Shown piece by piece: positions 49,601 through 57,949 of a stretch of DNA of 64,000 nucleotides. Every line of letters starts with the position of its first letter. Within the stretch, counting starts at the first letter, position 1. The translations under genes were made by a program, and so were the position numbers. The notes beneath the pieces were generated by a model, which was given only the letters and a program-made list of their open reading frames with translations, had not been told where the DNA came from and made no database searches. This DNA comes from Posidonia oceanica (taxonomy: Eukaryota; Streptophyta; Magnoliopsida; Alismatales; Posidoniaceae): assembly GCA_037176725.1 (NCBI GenBank), contig JAZBRS010000026.1, positions 146,889,501 to 146,953,500 of the forward strand, written 5' to 3'.

Positions 49601-50203
49601 TTGCTTTGAAGCATATATAGCAGGCATCAAGGCTGTTGGGTGGGGGGTGCGGGGTGCGGGGTAGGGATCTTTTGAATCTACACCATGGTATGACCGTGTT
49701 TTTTCCTACCATTTCATTATAATATGATAAATTCCTTTTATGTGTACACTGCTAAAAGGCTCATACATTCTTGTGTCTAATGTAATTAATTAAGCACTTG
49801 TTTTAATTGCTTGACTTATTTTTGAATCGGCAAATTTATCATGACATGATCATTGCCTGCCTAAAAATTTGAGTTGCCTAAGTTTATCATACCATGACTT
49901 TTGAAGTGTCTGAGATTCTCGGTTCTTTTAAATATCCTTACATGGTCAGTTTATCCCTTCAATTGCAGATATGGTCTTGGTTGGCGAGGGGGTTCATGGT
50001 ACACCTGTCGGAAGCTCCGAAGAGAACAGCTAAAAGTATTGGGGCAATTGAAGCCAAATAAATGGCAATTCATGAGAAGACCGTTGATCCGGTCCCGTAT
50101 TTTTGGTGCAAACAAAAAATCTAAAGAAATCACAAGCTCACTGCCAGTTAATACCATGACTCCCAAGGCCGACGCTACTGGTCTTTCTTCCCAGCAAATT
50201 TGA
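22539..50203 (+). CDS. Five-exon gene for a conserved plant two-helix membrane protein of unknown function
   Basis: Joining 22539-22655, 22853-22925, 32933-32997, 45814-45923 and 49969-50203 gives 600 coding bases, 199 residues and a stop, with no frame breaks. All introns are GT-AG, with phases 0, 1, 0 and 2. The N-terminus is basic (MLLRRLQRLKGSG). Two hydrophobic segments are at about residues 47-67 (VVFTISTSLASILTAWAG) and 106-126 (VSTAACFATACTTLAIG). Between them is a charged stretch (EKRLDSIEHAMKSSHD, possibly coiled), and after them a basic tail (RGGSWYTCRKLRREQ, RRPLIRSRIF). I recognise this as a small conserved plant protein but cannot name it. Basic N-terminus and site II promoter motifs would suit an organelle membrane; that is inference. 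Confidence 0.85.
22853..22925 (+). CDS. Host gene exon 2 (residues 40-63, first membrane segment)
   Basis: The acceptor is CCCCTAG at 22846-22852 and the donor is CAG|GTGAGC at 22926. It encodes DIFEGHRVVFTISTSLASI then LTAWA plus the first base of Gly64. The segment was found because exon 1 and exon 3 needed a phase 0-1 exon between them. Confidence 0.85.
23824..25883 (-). mobile_element. PIF/Harbinger-type element with TTA target duplication
   Basis: This 2060-bp element has imperfect terminal inverted repeats. The left end TGCTGCGTTTGGTAC...GAAT pairs with the right end, which in reverse complement reads TGTAGCATTTGGTAT...GAAT. TTA flanks both ends (23821-23823 and 25884-25886). GGAATGG-rich subterminal repeats occur on both sides. 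The interior holds a relic of a Myb/SANT-like ORF but nothing I can read as the DDE transposase, so it looks non-autonomous. Confidence 0.85.
24210..24781 (-). pseudogene. Myb/SANT-like (Myb_DNA-bind_3 type) ORF1 relic of the Harbinger element
   Basis: On the - strand HKKASVWKNEPFLHY then DLYIIFGKDLQ (about 24776-24695) matches the end of the plant Myb/SANT-like domain, whose usual text is of the form HP-A--FR-KPFP-YD-L-IIFGKD. A linker with SITDATAVIANQIKASTKTF follows, then a C-terminal module ELKKLIRITTSKRFKATNII ending in ENWVKVVL, which resembles the conserved C-terminal block of the same proteins. In PIF/Harbinger elements such ORF1 proteins help the transposase bind DNA. Stops and a frameshift are present. 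Confidence 0.7.
27112..27241 (+). repeat. 5' LTR of the intron-2 copia
   Basis: 130 bp, TG...CA ends, with TATATATATG near 27180. It is about 88% identical by eye to 31650-31778. Confidence 0.9.
27242..27253 (+). promoter_or_regulatory. Primer-binding site of the intron-2 copia
   Basis: TGGTATATAGAG directly follows the 5' LTR; the canonical initiator-Met site is TGGTATCAGAGC. Confidence 0.75.
27703..31640 (+). pseudogene. copia gag-pol relic
   Basis: Gag begins at ATG 27703 (MASSSASNPPHDTYLRNLNG), then VNGANYLL, an in-frame stop where Trp is usual, and AKAFTMFLGAHRKIK. The integrase core lies at about 29150-29800 (PKYLWSYVVLTTSYLINRMP near 29533-29592; GYSRTQKGYQCYNP near 29755-29796). In the reverse transcriptase the VYVDDILL box is near 30739-30762 and ALSQRKYVLDLLQESGL is at 30889-30939. 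RNase H text (WRSKKQSVVSRSS near 31266-31304, then TKHIEIDCHYV near 31465-31497) completes pol. There are many stops and frameshifts. Confidence 0.85.
31641..31649 (+). promoter_or_regulatory. Polypurine tract of the intron-2 copia
   Basis: GAGGGGAAG abuts the 3' LTR start at 31650. Confidence 0.8.
31650..31778 (+). repeat. 3' LTR of the intron-2 copia
   Basis: 129 bp. It pairs with 27112-27241 and contains CTTATAAATATG near 31713, a TATA-like motif. Confidence 0.9.
32421..32604. repeat. 92-bp tandem duplication in intron 2
   Basis: ATGAATTATTTTGTAA at 32421 recurs as ATGAATAATTTTGTAA at 32513. Both are followed by a CAAACCATCAAAATGAAAA block and a GTGTTT-TATTTA block. Confidence 0.8.
32933..32997 (+). 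CDS. Host gene exon 3 (residues 64-85)
   Basis: The acceptor is GATACAG at 32926-32932 and the donor is GCC|GTGAGT at 32998. It completes Gly64 and encodes YSLRYYHQSNVEKRLDSIE then HA. It is 65 bp, phase 1 in and phase 0 out. Confidence 0.88.
33958..34240. repeat. CTT-rich low-complexity minisatellite in hAT A
   Basis: Repeated CTTCTTCTCTTCTTCT blocks are mixed with CTTCAGGCTGAAGG-like units. The + strand ORF over it (33806-34327) is Ser/Leu-rich because of this repeat and is not supported as a gene. Confidence 0.85.
34443..35085. repeat. Irregular 103-139-bp tandem repeat upstream of hAT A transposase
   Basis: TGTTAATAAC-type unit starts occur at 34443, 34582, 34685, 34803, 34932 and 35050. 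Each unit carries TTACATAGATCTAACCTAA, CTAAAATTTCTATAAAATC and TGTAAAATATTTATAATT. Unit length varies through internal indels. Confidence 0.85.
35136..38105 (+). pseudogene. hAT A transposase (BED finger, DUF659, C-terminal dimerisation)
   Basis: ATG is at 35136. A BED-like finger is visible out of frame (CKYCG, ITRLKQYL; about 35265-35330, with Tyr where hAT B has His). DUF659/catalytic text follows: MCDGWTSTTRK near 36038-36070, FLKSIDASDVIRDHRYLYKQ at 36113-36172 and QIVTDNGSNFKKTGKK at 36215-36262. Then come YLNSQFQYDHELGNR near 36930-36975 and the dimerisation part NDFVFVHYNMRLRMKHIR at 37378-37431. Two introns with GT-AG ends seem present (about 36840-36927 and 37135-37220). Stops interrupt exons, for example at 36014. 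This clade cuts and pastes in the nucleus. Confidence 0.85.
38763..39864 (+). pseudogene. Ty1/copia relic in intron 3, part 1 (RT)
   Basis: Degraded reverse transcriptase is readable at about 39340-39864: FMKQPLGFVDP near 39376-39408, then GLKQAP near 39446-39464, and DPSTY at 39847-39861, just before the hAT B insertion. Text resumes on the far side at 44615 (YRSIV). 38763-39330 shows nothing I can assign, and the piece may begin left of hAT A. Multiple stops and frameshifts. Confidence 0.65.
40200..43659 (-). pseudogene. hAT B transposase (BED finger, DUF659)
   Basis: The N-terminal ORF starts near 43659 and keeps a clear BED finger, ICKYCDKKIMGGGVTILKQHL (about 43560-43495), with both cysteines and the histidine. 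DUF659 text includes INVFDVIRDYKYIYKQMDVV near 42640-42580 and the core QIVTYNDNNYKKASERII near 42555-42500. In that text Tyr replaces an Asp that hAT A keeps (TDNGSN). A block YYLNPWFHYAHDIGNHFDL (41845-41785) and a C-terminal tail interrupted by the MITE complete it. Frameshifts and stops are frequent, so it is inactive. Confidence 0.82.
40498..40725. mobile_element. 228-bp hAT MITE with perfect 8-bp target duplication, nested in hAT B
   Basis: GTTGGAGC flanks it at 40490-40497 and 40726-40733 without mismatch. The right end (reverse complement CAAGGTTCTAAATG) matches the termini of hAT A and B, and the left end TATAGTACCAAATG is a diverged partner. It is rich in CGACACG-type motifs like those in the subterminal regions of A and B. 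It has no coding capacity. It interrupts the transposase tail of hAT B, so it is younger. Confidence 0.88.
44615..45680 (+). pseudogene. Ty1/copia relic in intron 3, part 2 (RT end, RNase H)
   Basis: This continues the copia relic after hAT B: RSIV near 44620, then RNase H text near 45370-45660. Examples are SRKQYVV (about 45385-45405), ILELGFKALYMNW near 45450-45489, and the strand ending in TKHIEIDFHFVHE at 45578-45616. Reading frames change several times. No LTR could be delimited. Confidence 0.75.
45814..45923 (+). CDS. Host gene exon 4 (residues 86-121 plus two bases)
   Basis: The acceptor is CATATGCAG at 45805-45813; the donor is TTGG|GTTTGT at 45924. It encodes MKSSHDIERQEIKRIVSSG then NVSTAACFATACTTLAI, and its two final bases complete Gly122 with exon 5. 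110 bp. Confidence 0.88.
48339..48946 (-). repeat. 308-bp tandem duplication carrying an exon-like ORF
   Basis: GGATGTTCATACATGATTTC starts both copies, at 48339 and 48647. Copy 1 holds an open - strand reading (48448-48660) with KAYIRESRVQYNQTPHTQQF and EARFYMDIYKKIVAQSFVL. Copy 2 reads the same protein but with stops (for example RGSRV then a stop). The text looks like a captured protein-coding exon, but I do not recognise the parent gene. Confidence 0.8.
48970..49296 (+). pseudogene. Ty1/copia integrase core fragment
   Basis: Readable integrase core: LELVHTDVWGSVPVKSLEG (48988-49045), RYYVTFIDDSTRKVWVYY (49048-49101), LRSDNDGEYDSQEFKDF (about 49171-49220) and PGKPEQNGVAE (49255-49287). 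The catalytic D, D and E positions (HTD, SDN, and E at the end) are still visible. It is cut off at FF-stop and joins LTR-like sequence directly, so the rest of pol is deleted. Confidence 0.85.
49297..49517 (+). repeat. Partial copia LTR with TATA box
   Basis: CTATATAAAGGG near 49345-49356 is followed by a GTGGACATAGG and AACCACGTAAATC block typical of copia LTRs. It ends at CCCTAACA (49517). No partner LTR is present upstream of the integrase fragment. Confidence 0.65.
49969..50203 (+). CDS. Host gene exon 5 (residues 122-199 and stop)
   Basis: The acceptor is AATTGCAG at 49961-49968. It encodes YGLGWRGGSWYTCRKLRRE, then LGQLKPNKWQFMRRPLIRS and a Ser/Thr-rich tail ending LSSQQI, with TGA at 50201-50203. 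This exon has the longest conserved block of the protein. Confidence 0.9.
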
Positions 50204-52342
50204 TAGTGGTGAAATCAGTGCTCCTCTAGGAAAAGTTGTAAATGTTTGTAATACAACATTTCTATCTACAGAAATTTTGGAAAATAGTTTGTTATAAATA
50301 GCCACCGTAGTTTATGAAGCCATTTTAGTGCAAATTACATCCATAATTGTGTGCCATGCTTTAAAGAACGCAATAATATCAAATGCATTCTTTTAGTCAG
50401 TTGGTAGTTCACCTTTTAGTCTCTGTACACGTCTTGTCCTTTAGTTTTTCATGGACTCTGAACAGCGAGTGCTTCTGTTCTATTCGTAGATTGTAATTTA
50501 TTCACCATGATAAAGCATACTGCTTTGGTTTTTCTGGCTGTCCGTTGCTACCAGAAAAATCACTCGCTTTTAACTGTTTGGTGGTAGGAATAATATGTGG
50601 TTCTGACATCTCACTATTTGGTTCATCCTTCGAGCGTTATACTATCATAGCTCTTGTGATCACTTCAAAAGGTCGTATGATGTTTGATATTTCTGTTCTG
50701 ATTCTTAATTGTAACAATTAGCATGGCAGCAGGGAATGATGGTTTCCTTCCTCTAGCAGGGCACGATGGTTGTCAAGATCGGCTACGAACCCTGATAAGC
50801 TCCTATTTTTTTCTAGAGCCTGGCCAACCGTCCTACAACTGGTGTCTCTTCAACTCTTGGAGAATGTCCCAAGAAGTTTGAACCAGATGAAGCAATGTAC
50901 GTTTACTTCTTATATTACAATTTTATATTATCAAGCCAAATGGTGCTGCCATCTACGGGTGTAGTGCCAACTTTACTACAAAAATTACTGTTATAGCCTT
51001 GTCCTTTTTATCATAAATTGGAAATAGGAGGATATTCTAGCATTTGTTAATTTCTAAATCGCTCTTGCATTGCAATAATTACCTCTCTCTCTCTCCACGT
51101 GCATACTAGAATGAGTTTTTTGCTTAAATACATTTGTTAAGTTTGACAATATTCTAAATTATTCTTATAATTACCTCAATGTCCATAAAGAACTTGACAA
51201 ATACCTTCAATATCCCTACTGACTGGCAGAATGTGACAACGTTGCATATAGATGTTAAAGTCTTGTAAAATTTTATTTTTAACCCCTTTAATTTGCTTAA
51301 ATATTTAATGAGGTCTTTTTGTAACTATATGTTCTAGCAACTTCTTCTCATTTCTACAAACCACCATTTAATGATTAAATATATTAAAAAAATTTAAAAA
51401 TAATTATTAATAATCACATAAAAATTACTTACTATGCATAAGTAAAATACTAATATTTATTGATTAAGGAAAATTACTAATAAAACCTGAAATTAAAAAA
51501 TATTAGGTTTAGTTTAGTTGTTTATAGTTATTTTCATGGGATTTGCCATAGGAATTTAGGAGTTTTCTTCTTAAATATATTTTAGTCCATATTGAAGTAA
51601 CTTTTTTTGTTTAATTTTAAGATAGTATTTGGTAATGCTTTTTTATTTTCAATGTTTTTTGAAAAGGTAGCTTATGCTTTTTTTTACTGTAGATAGGTTA
51701 CTGGATAGCAGATGGAATCATGTTTGATTGCATTGTAAAATAAACACTTATTGTATGTGTAAAATGACCAAATTGCCCTTAATATTTTAAAAAACAATTT
51801 TTGTGTGATGAATCAAACCCTACTCTCCCATAACCCTCTCCTTCTATTATCGCTATCTACTCCTTGTCGGCATCATCTTCTCCTCCATCTCCTCCTCGGC
51901 AGCACCACCTTCCTCTCCTCCCTATTCTCCTCTTTCGTGACCTTAGTCTCCTTTCGATGATGTCGCCTCCATCTCCTCACGACGATGTGACCACGTGCTT
52001 GTCTTCCACTGCCTCCATCAGTGAAGGAGAGCCTTGGAGAAGGAAGAAGAACAATGGACTAGTGGGAGCAGTGAGGGGTGGGAGCGGCAGAGGGGTGAGA
52101 CACGCGAACGAAAAAAAAAAAAATCTAGGGTTTTGTCATTGGTGGCACAAGTTGTAATTATCGCAAGGTGTTTTTGTAATATAGGGTTTTCAATGAGGAT
52201 AATATAGGGAAAGGAAGTTAAAAAAAGGTACTTTTGAAAAGCAATGGTTTCTAGCTTTTTGAAATGGGAGTTTTACACAAAAACTCAAATGTAGATTTTT
52301 TTCAATAAGTTGGCATTTTTGGGAGGGTTTGGTTTAACTTTT
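50204..52342. other. 3' flank of the host gene and intergenic DNA
   Basis: The first few hundred bases must include the 3' untranslated region. I cannot single out one polyadenylation signal. 51840-52160 is a CTC/GGAG-rich island with an ORF (51864-52157) of biased composition and no domain; I do not call it a gene. Confidence 0.4.
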
Positions 52343-52546
52343 GAGTACATTTCTTGTTGGTACCCTAATCTATACACGATTTACACGTTGATACCATGAA
52401 CTTTAAAAATACTCACTTTGGTACCTTCAAGTGCTATCGTCATTCACAGTGATACTTTCTTTGGTACCAAAGTAATTCCTTTTAAAGTTCAGGGTATTAA
52501 TATGCAAATCACGTATGGTTGAAGGTACTAACAAGAAATTTACTCG
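52343..52546. mobile_element. 204-bp foldback MITE with long inverted repeats
   Basis: Left GAGTACATTTCTTGTTGGTACC and onward is mirrored by the right side, which in reverse complement starts CGAGTAAATTTCTTGTTAG. Similarity continues for about 65 bp to GAACTTTAAAA, so nearly the whole element can fold. TAACTTTT flanks both ends (52335-52342 and 52547-52554). An 8-bp duplication points to hAT mobilisation; a 9-bp reading (Mutator) is also possible. Confidence 0.8.
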
Positions 52547-53597
52547 TAACTTTTTGAGAGTTTTGGCCCTTTTGAAATAAGTTCAGCCTAATAAGCGTTA
52601 TTAAATGCTTCCTAAGTTTATATATTTTGCATCAGATTTATAAAGAGTTTACTGATATTTGTCCATAAAATGTAACACTTTTCTTTTCTAACATTATAGT
52701 TTATCATTTAATGCATCATAATAACTAATTATTTTGAAAACATAATTTGATTTGTTATCGTGCTTAATTTAGGTTTATTACTAATTTGATTACCATATTA
52801 TTTGTTAGTTTGAATTAGATACAAGTATATGAATACTTTGGACATAATATTAGACTAATTTAATCTTAGTTTAGTATATTTGCTTGAATTGTGTAGAGTT
52901 TTATTATTGGTTGTGATTATTAAACATTTTTTTCCAATATGCTTAATCATTGAAATTTAGTATGACTTGTGCATAATTAGTAAATTTTGGAGTGATTATA
53001 GTTAATCATTTTATTTTAATTTTTAGTATTCTTAAACAATACAATTATTTTCAAATCATTCTTGATTTAGTTTATATGTTTAAATTAGTGTAGACTTTTA
53101 CTTATTGATTATGATTATGTTTAAAAATTTATTATAATTTTTTAGTATGGTTAATCATTACATATCAATATTACTTAAATTATATTAGTAATTTTGTAGT
53201 GTGATTATTATTAATTTTTTTTATTTTTTTTAGTATGTTTAGTCACTAATTGATGATTTGTAATTATAGAAAAAAGGAGGAGAAAATAAAAACAATATGA
53301 AATGCAGATTAGTGGTCTACCTTGATTGAGATGCATCTACCTATTAGCATTGGTGTCACTGGGTATCTATCCATTAGTTTAAAAATGAAAACTATGACCA
53401 ATGTTGTAGGTCAAGGAAGTAATTGGAATCAAAAGGCCAGAAAATCACATTAGAGAGAGAGAGAAACATGAAAGAAATCATGGACCAAAACATCAACATA
53501 TGCAAATAATTTTCAAATTTTAGCATGGAGACTGAAATTTCCACTAAACAAGTAAATACATGCATGGGAAACATAAGAAACATGGTGTACAATCTAA
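52547..53597. other. AT-rich intergenic stretch
   Basis: I see no gene or element here; runs of A/T with short GAGA near 53450. Confidence 0.5.
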
Positions 53598-53920
53598 GGG
53601 TCTATTTGGATCCACTTTTGGACAACTTATAGACCATCTCTTTTGGTAGAAGCTAAAAAAACTCAAAAGCAACCCTAAAACGGCCACTTCCTCTGAGATT
53701 ATACCAAAAGCCACCAACATCTGTCATTTGTTTTTACACTTTAAACCTAACTTCTATAGAATCCCAAAAAATGTAGCTTATGGTAGATGTTGAATATATC
53801 ACAATTTTATTCCCAAATTGTCCTTATTTATTTCACTCTAATCACCTAAAAATATCATTACTATTTACCATAATGCCATCATTCAATCCCGAATCAAACC
53901 AACCAAAACCCCAACTCCTC
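53598..53920 (+). repeat. Dispersed TIR-type repeat, copy 2
   Basis: GGGTCTATTTGGATCCACTT starts this copy, which aligns with the reverse complement of 4920-5249 for about 320 bp. The sequence beyond it is unrelated to the first copy, as in non-autonomous elements that keep only terminal regions. Confidence 0.65.
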
Positions 53921-54060
53921 CTCTCTTCTGTTGTTGTGATGGTAGCTGCTGGCTGAAGGTCTGCTGCTGCGTGCGAATGGTGGTCACTATGGTGACATTG
54001 AAGGTTGAGAGAGGTTACGACGATGGAGGTGAAGTTGACGGCGGCGACATCGGTGGAGGT

Positions 54061-54676
54061 TAGGGGTGGGTATCCAAACCGCCTAAACTGATTAACCAAA
54101 CCAAATCGAACCATTTTTAGTAGTTCAGTTCGATTTTTCAAATTTAGTGGTTCGGTTCGATTTGAAATATTTCTAAACTGATTCATATGATTTGGTTTGT
54201 GGTTTCAGGGGCAGTTTAACCAAACCGAACCAAACAATAGGTTATATATGTACCTTAAATTTTTAAATCACTTACATGTTACATTGTATGGTACCATTAT
54301 ATTAATATATGTAACATACTTAGATTATATTTAATATCTGTTTTCTGCTTTGGAATTTTATATTCTGTCCAAAAGAAGTGTTGTTTATGAACTGAATTTG
54401 CATTTAGAGTTTTAATATTTGTATCATATTTCACTTTCTAGTATGATATACAACAGGAATGAGAAAAGAAAATGTATCAATACCTTATTATTTCTATATA
54501 TTTTATTAAATGATTTAACCATAAATCAAACCGAACGAAACTAATTTTGAGTGGTTCGGTTCGATTCTAATAGGTAAAATGATTCGGTTCGGTTTGAAAA
54601 TTATTCAAACCGACTATTATGGTTTGGTTTGAGATTTTGCCTCAAATCGAATTAAACCGAACCGTGCCCACTCCTA
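54061..54676. mobile_element. 616-bp hAT-type MITE with 8-bp target duplication
   Basis: The ends TAGGGGTGGGTATCCAAACCG and, in reverse complement, TAGGAGTGGGCACGGTTCGG are imperfect inverted repeats. GTGGAGGT (54053-54060) and CTGGAGGT (54677-54684) match at 7 of 8 positions. Multiple GGTTCGGTTCGAT/AACCGAACC motifs crowd both subterminal regions. No ORF of note. Confidence 0.85.
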
Positions 54677-54684
54677 CTGGAGGT

Positions 54685-55439
54685 GACCTTGTTTTCAGAC
54701 CGTTTGTTTCCATTTTCCTCTCTTCCCCCTTCATTTTTCGTTAGTTTTCAAACCTTGTTTGTTTTCATTTTCATTTTCATTAGTTATAATTGTTCCTTGT
54801 GAGTTTCGAACAGGTTATTTCAACGCAAAGTGTTTTGTTCCTTGTTTGTTGATCATATTAGTGGTTGTAATCTGATGAGGAGAATTGTTATAATTGTTGT
54901 AGGTTATAATTGTTAAGCCACATGCACTGCTGGGCTCTAACTCAAACTAGATGTTTGTTTAGGCTTGACTTTTGTTCCAGTTTGATAATAACCACATCCA
55001 CTGCTAGGTTATAATTGTTATAGGTTATTTATGTACACCAACTCAACAGAACTATAAACGTCGGGCCTCAAAGTTAATAATACTCTGATGGCTCTCTTAT
55101 GACAAGGTGAATCATGTAGCTAGTAATGTTGCCACAAATCAACAAATGGATGCAAACTTGATGTGCTTGTCAAAAACAAGATAATCTATAGCAGGCCTGT
55201 ATTATAAAGAATTGCCACCATCTAATCTCAGAGAAAAGCAAAATCCAGGTAATACACATGATTGAATGCTATTATCATTGCCACAATCTAATAGTACATA
55301 GCCACTGATCCAATACTACTTAACAATGATCTTCGCACAAATGATCCGTAGTACATAACAAAGAAAACATCTCGTCATTACAACCTAAAAATTTATGGTA
55401 ATGAAATAGTCCCTTTTGAAGAAGAGGTGCCATCTTGTT
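54685..55439. other. Intergenic stretch
   Basis: I recognise no gene or repeat. It borders the gene fragment at 55440-55812 and could include its 3' part. Confidence 0.4.
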
Positions 55440-55812
55440 CCACAATCACATTGTTTCAAATTTTTCTTGATTGTCAAAATCATCTCTCTTCAGCCTGCTT
55501 TTTGTAAATGCCAATAAGATCAAGTAATTTAGCATTCCGTGCTTGGAATTCTTTGAGACGACTGTGGATATGGGATTTTTGGGGCGTGCGCTTCGCTCTC
55601 TCGGATCTCCTTGTTTAAATTCGACTCCTCCACTCCACGAATGTTGAAGTCATTGTGATCGCTACTCTCAGTTCGCTTTCGCTGGCTCTCAAGACGCCTT
55701 GAAAGATTTGATGTCGGTATGGGTTTAGCTATCTTAGGATAAGGCCAGCATTGCCTAATGGTGTACGTGCCAGTGAGCTTCTTTTTCTTCTTTGCCTTGC
55801 AAAATAAGATTA
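55440..55812 (-). pseudogene. Gene fragment with exon-intron border, copy 1
   Basis: The - strand reading KKKKLTGTYTIRQCWPYPKI is followed by RRLESQRKRTESSDHNDF and RGVEESNLNKEIRESEAH. After a frameshift it ends with HSRLKEFQARNAKLLDLIG then IYKKQAEER and a stop near 55475. It is charged and probably coiled at the C-terminus. It is preceded by an AT-rich intron-like stretch ending TTTTGCAAG. The same sequence occurs at 61681-62105 on the opposite strand. I do not recognise the parent gene. Confidence 0.6.
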
Positions 55813-55922
55813 AAATTTGTAGATTAATAAAGCATAGAGAGGATGTAAAAATAAAAATTAAATAACATGGAATAAACAAAAAAATACTAACCATAGGGTT
55901 TATCCCCCTGGATGATACTGTA

Positions 55923-57024
55923 TGTAATGCCTATCTATGAATGCATATGCATAAAATAAAATGCAATAACATAAAACCCCATTGTGATTTGTGGAGTGTA
56001 TGCACGGGATATGGAATGGTGATGATCAGAGTCAGTATCCACACGATTTTTTTGACTTCTCTTTTATGCAACACTTGAAATACTCTCTAATTTCTCTCTG
56101 CTTTTTTTTTCCTCTTCTCTCTAATCTTCCCTCTCTCAATAGATTCTCAATTTTCATCTTCAATCTTTCCCCTCCAAATTTTCCTCCTCAAAATCTCTTC
56201 TTAAATTTCGTCCTCCCTCAAGGTTGAGGTACCCAGGTATTTATAGGGGTGCGGGAGGATCAAAGGAAGGCAAGAAACCCATAAATGTCAAGGCAATCGA
56301 GCTGTAGCAAAAAACAAATCCAAAATTGGAGTTTAAAATGCTAGGATGCCAGCATTCTACGTAGAACATAAAATATTCTATGTTTAACAACCTTCAGAAA
56401 AGGCACACATACCTTGCCCCATTAATGGGAGAATATTCTCCCTATTAATGGCGAATTAAGTACAATAAAACCTGATTAAGTCCACGCACGGTCAACGGAT
56501 TGACTAAAAAAGAAAATCATTTGAATTCAAAATTATTCCAAGGAAGGAAAGAGACAGGTGCAATGGGCACAACTGTTAACTGTAAAATGCAAATTATTAT
56601 GCGTTTTATATAAAACACAAATAAATTTGCATTTTATACATTCGGGTTCAAAACTTGCCAAATTTGGATGCCAGCTCATAAAAAAGCTTGTGTGGGTCAT
56701 TTAAAACAGTTAATACGACCTCCAAATGAAGGATGTGGACTCGTTCAAAATAATTCGAGTCCAAACAATGAAGGTTTGACTGGAATGGGAGGAAAACAAC
56801 ATGGTACTGTAAAATGCAATAATGCATGTGTTCAACATAGAACGCAACACATTATGCGTTTTATGTAAAACATTGTGAAACAAGCGTTTTATGGCCAGAA
56901 GAAGCAAATGAGCCTTAGGAGTGCTTTAAGAAAGAGAGAGAGACCTCTATGGTTGAATGCACTATGATATGATATGATGCAACCTAAGAAAAGATAGGGG
57001 AGTTTTTAAAACATGATATCTATA
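55923..57024 (-). repeat. Ogre/Tat-like LTR 2 (3' LTR)
   Basis: On the - strand it starts TATAGATATCATG directly after a polypurine tract and ends AGGCATTACA, which parallels the AGGCATTCACA end of LTR 1. The start deviates from TG by one base (TATAGA where the solo LTR at 552-2347 has TGTAGA). A TATA box in the correct orientation divides U3 from R. The element it belongs to continues to the right and is interrupted by LTR 1. Confidence 0.6.
56233..56244 (-). promoter_or_regulatory. TATA box of LTR 2
   Basis: CCTATAAATACC on the - strand sits about 320 bp from the LTR 3' end, followed by a CT/AG-poor leader. Its orientation supports - strand transcription of the element. Confidence 0.6.
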
Positions 57025-57042
57025 GATTGCCCCTCCTTGAAG
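57025..57042 (-). promoter_or_regulatory. Polypurine tract before LTR 2
   Basis: AAGGAGGGGCAATC on the - strand abuts the LTR 2 start. The same arrangement occurs at 60281. Confidence 0.6.
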
Positions 57043-57142
57043 GTGGTTTCGATATGAAATCGGCTTTAAGGCGAGACGATATTCCTATATGGCACTACCC
57101 GGGGGGCTTTTTTCCTAACTAAAAGAAGAAAAAGAACAAACA

Positions 57143-57376
57143 CTTGGATATGAATCTAAGCTGCCACTAAGCTGGATAAGGGGGTAAGAAAATCCAACAC
57201 CTAGATATGAGACTGGACTACCACCATACTGGATAAGAAGTAAAGGGGAACCAATACTTGGATATGAGTCTGAGCTACCACCAAGCTAGAAACGGTAAGA
57301 AGATCTAACACTTAGATATGAGACTGGGTTGCCACCAGGTTGGATAAGAAATAAATGAGAACCAACACTTGGATAT
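57143..57376. repeat. 56-bp tandem repeat next to LTR 2
   Basis: Unit landmarks (G/A)GATATGA occur at 57148, 57204, 57258 and 57313, and a fifth unit is cut at GGATAT by LTR 1. Each unit carries a CT-CCACCA-TGGATAAG block. Tandem subrepeats upstream of the 3' LTR are known in Tat-lineage elements. Confidence 0.85.
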
Positions 57377-57774
57377 TGTGAATGCCTGATCCCGCGGATC
57401 CGGATCGGAGGGGGTTTCGAAAGAGAAGAGGTCTTCACGGATGGGAGCGACGCGAAGAGGGAAAAGCAAATGATAAGACAAAACAGAGTCGCTACCAAGT
57501 TTATTAACGGAAAGACGAGGAAAACCGAGGAAAAGCATAGAAAACATGTAACTGAAAGCAATGCTATACAAGATATGTGACTCATGCCAAGGATGAAGGT
57601 AAAGGGGTCAATGCGGGTCCAAAGAAAGGGTAAGGACTCCTATTACGTGCAGGGAAGGTGTTAGGCACCCCCAACACGCCCGAGGAATCGGTCTTTCTGG
57701 ACTTTCTGCTCTTGTGTGGCTAAATGTAGGCGTAAAATGTCGGTTTATATTCGCCTAAGGCAGTATGCAACATG

Positions 57775-57790
57775 TATTTTATAAACCATG
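57775..57790 (-). promoter_or_regulatory. TATA box of LTR 1
   Basis: TTTATAAAATACATG on the - strand, about 400 bp before the LTR 3' end. Confidence 0.5.
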
Positions 57791-57949
57791 AAGTGCTTAG
57801 CAAAAACCATGCTCGAAGATAAATGACGAAAACCAAAGCGTCGAAAAGGGGCGATAAACAGTAAGGGGAGACGAAACTGAAAGCATAAGCACTGAAAAGA
57901 ACCAGTGGAAGCCGACGATCAGGATAGCTAAGCACACTGCCTGGATCAG

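Larger units (their letters stand above)
45924..49968 (+). other. Intron 4 of the host gene (4.0 kb)
   Basis: 45924-48338 is AT-rich sequence in which I recognise no element or gene. The distal part contains a 308-bp tandem duplication and a copia integrase-LTR fragment. Confidence 0.75.

Noticed and set aside
51864..52157. 97-residue ORF in a GC-richer island
   Set aside because: Low-complexity Ser/Pro then Gly/Arg composition, no homologous text recognised, no splice or promoter support.
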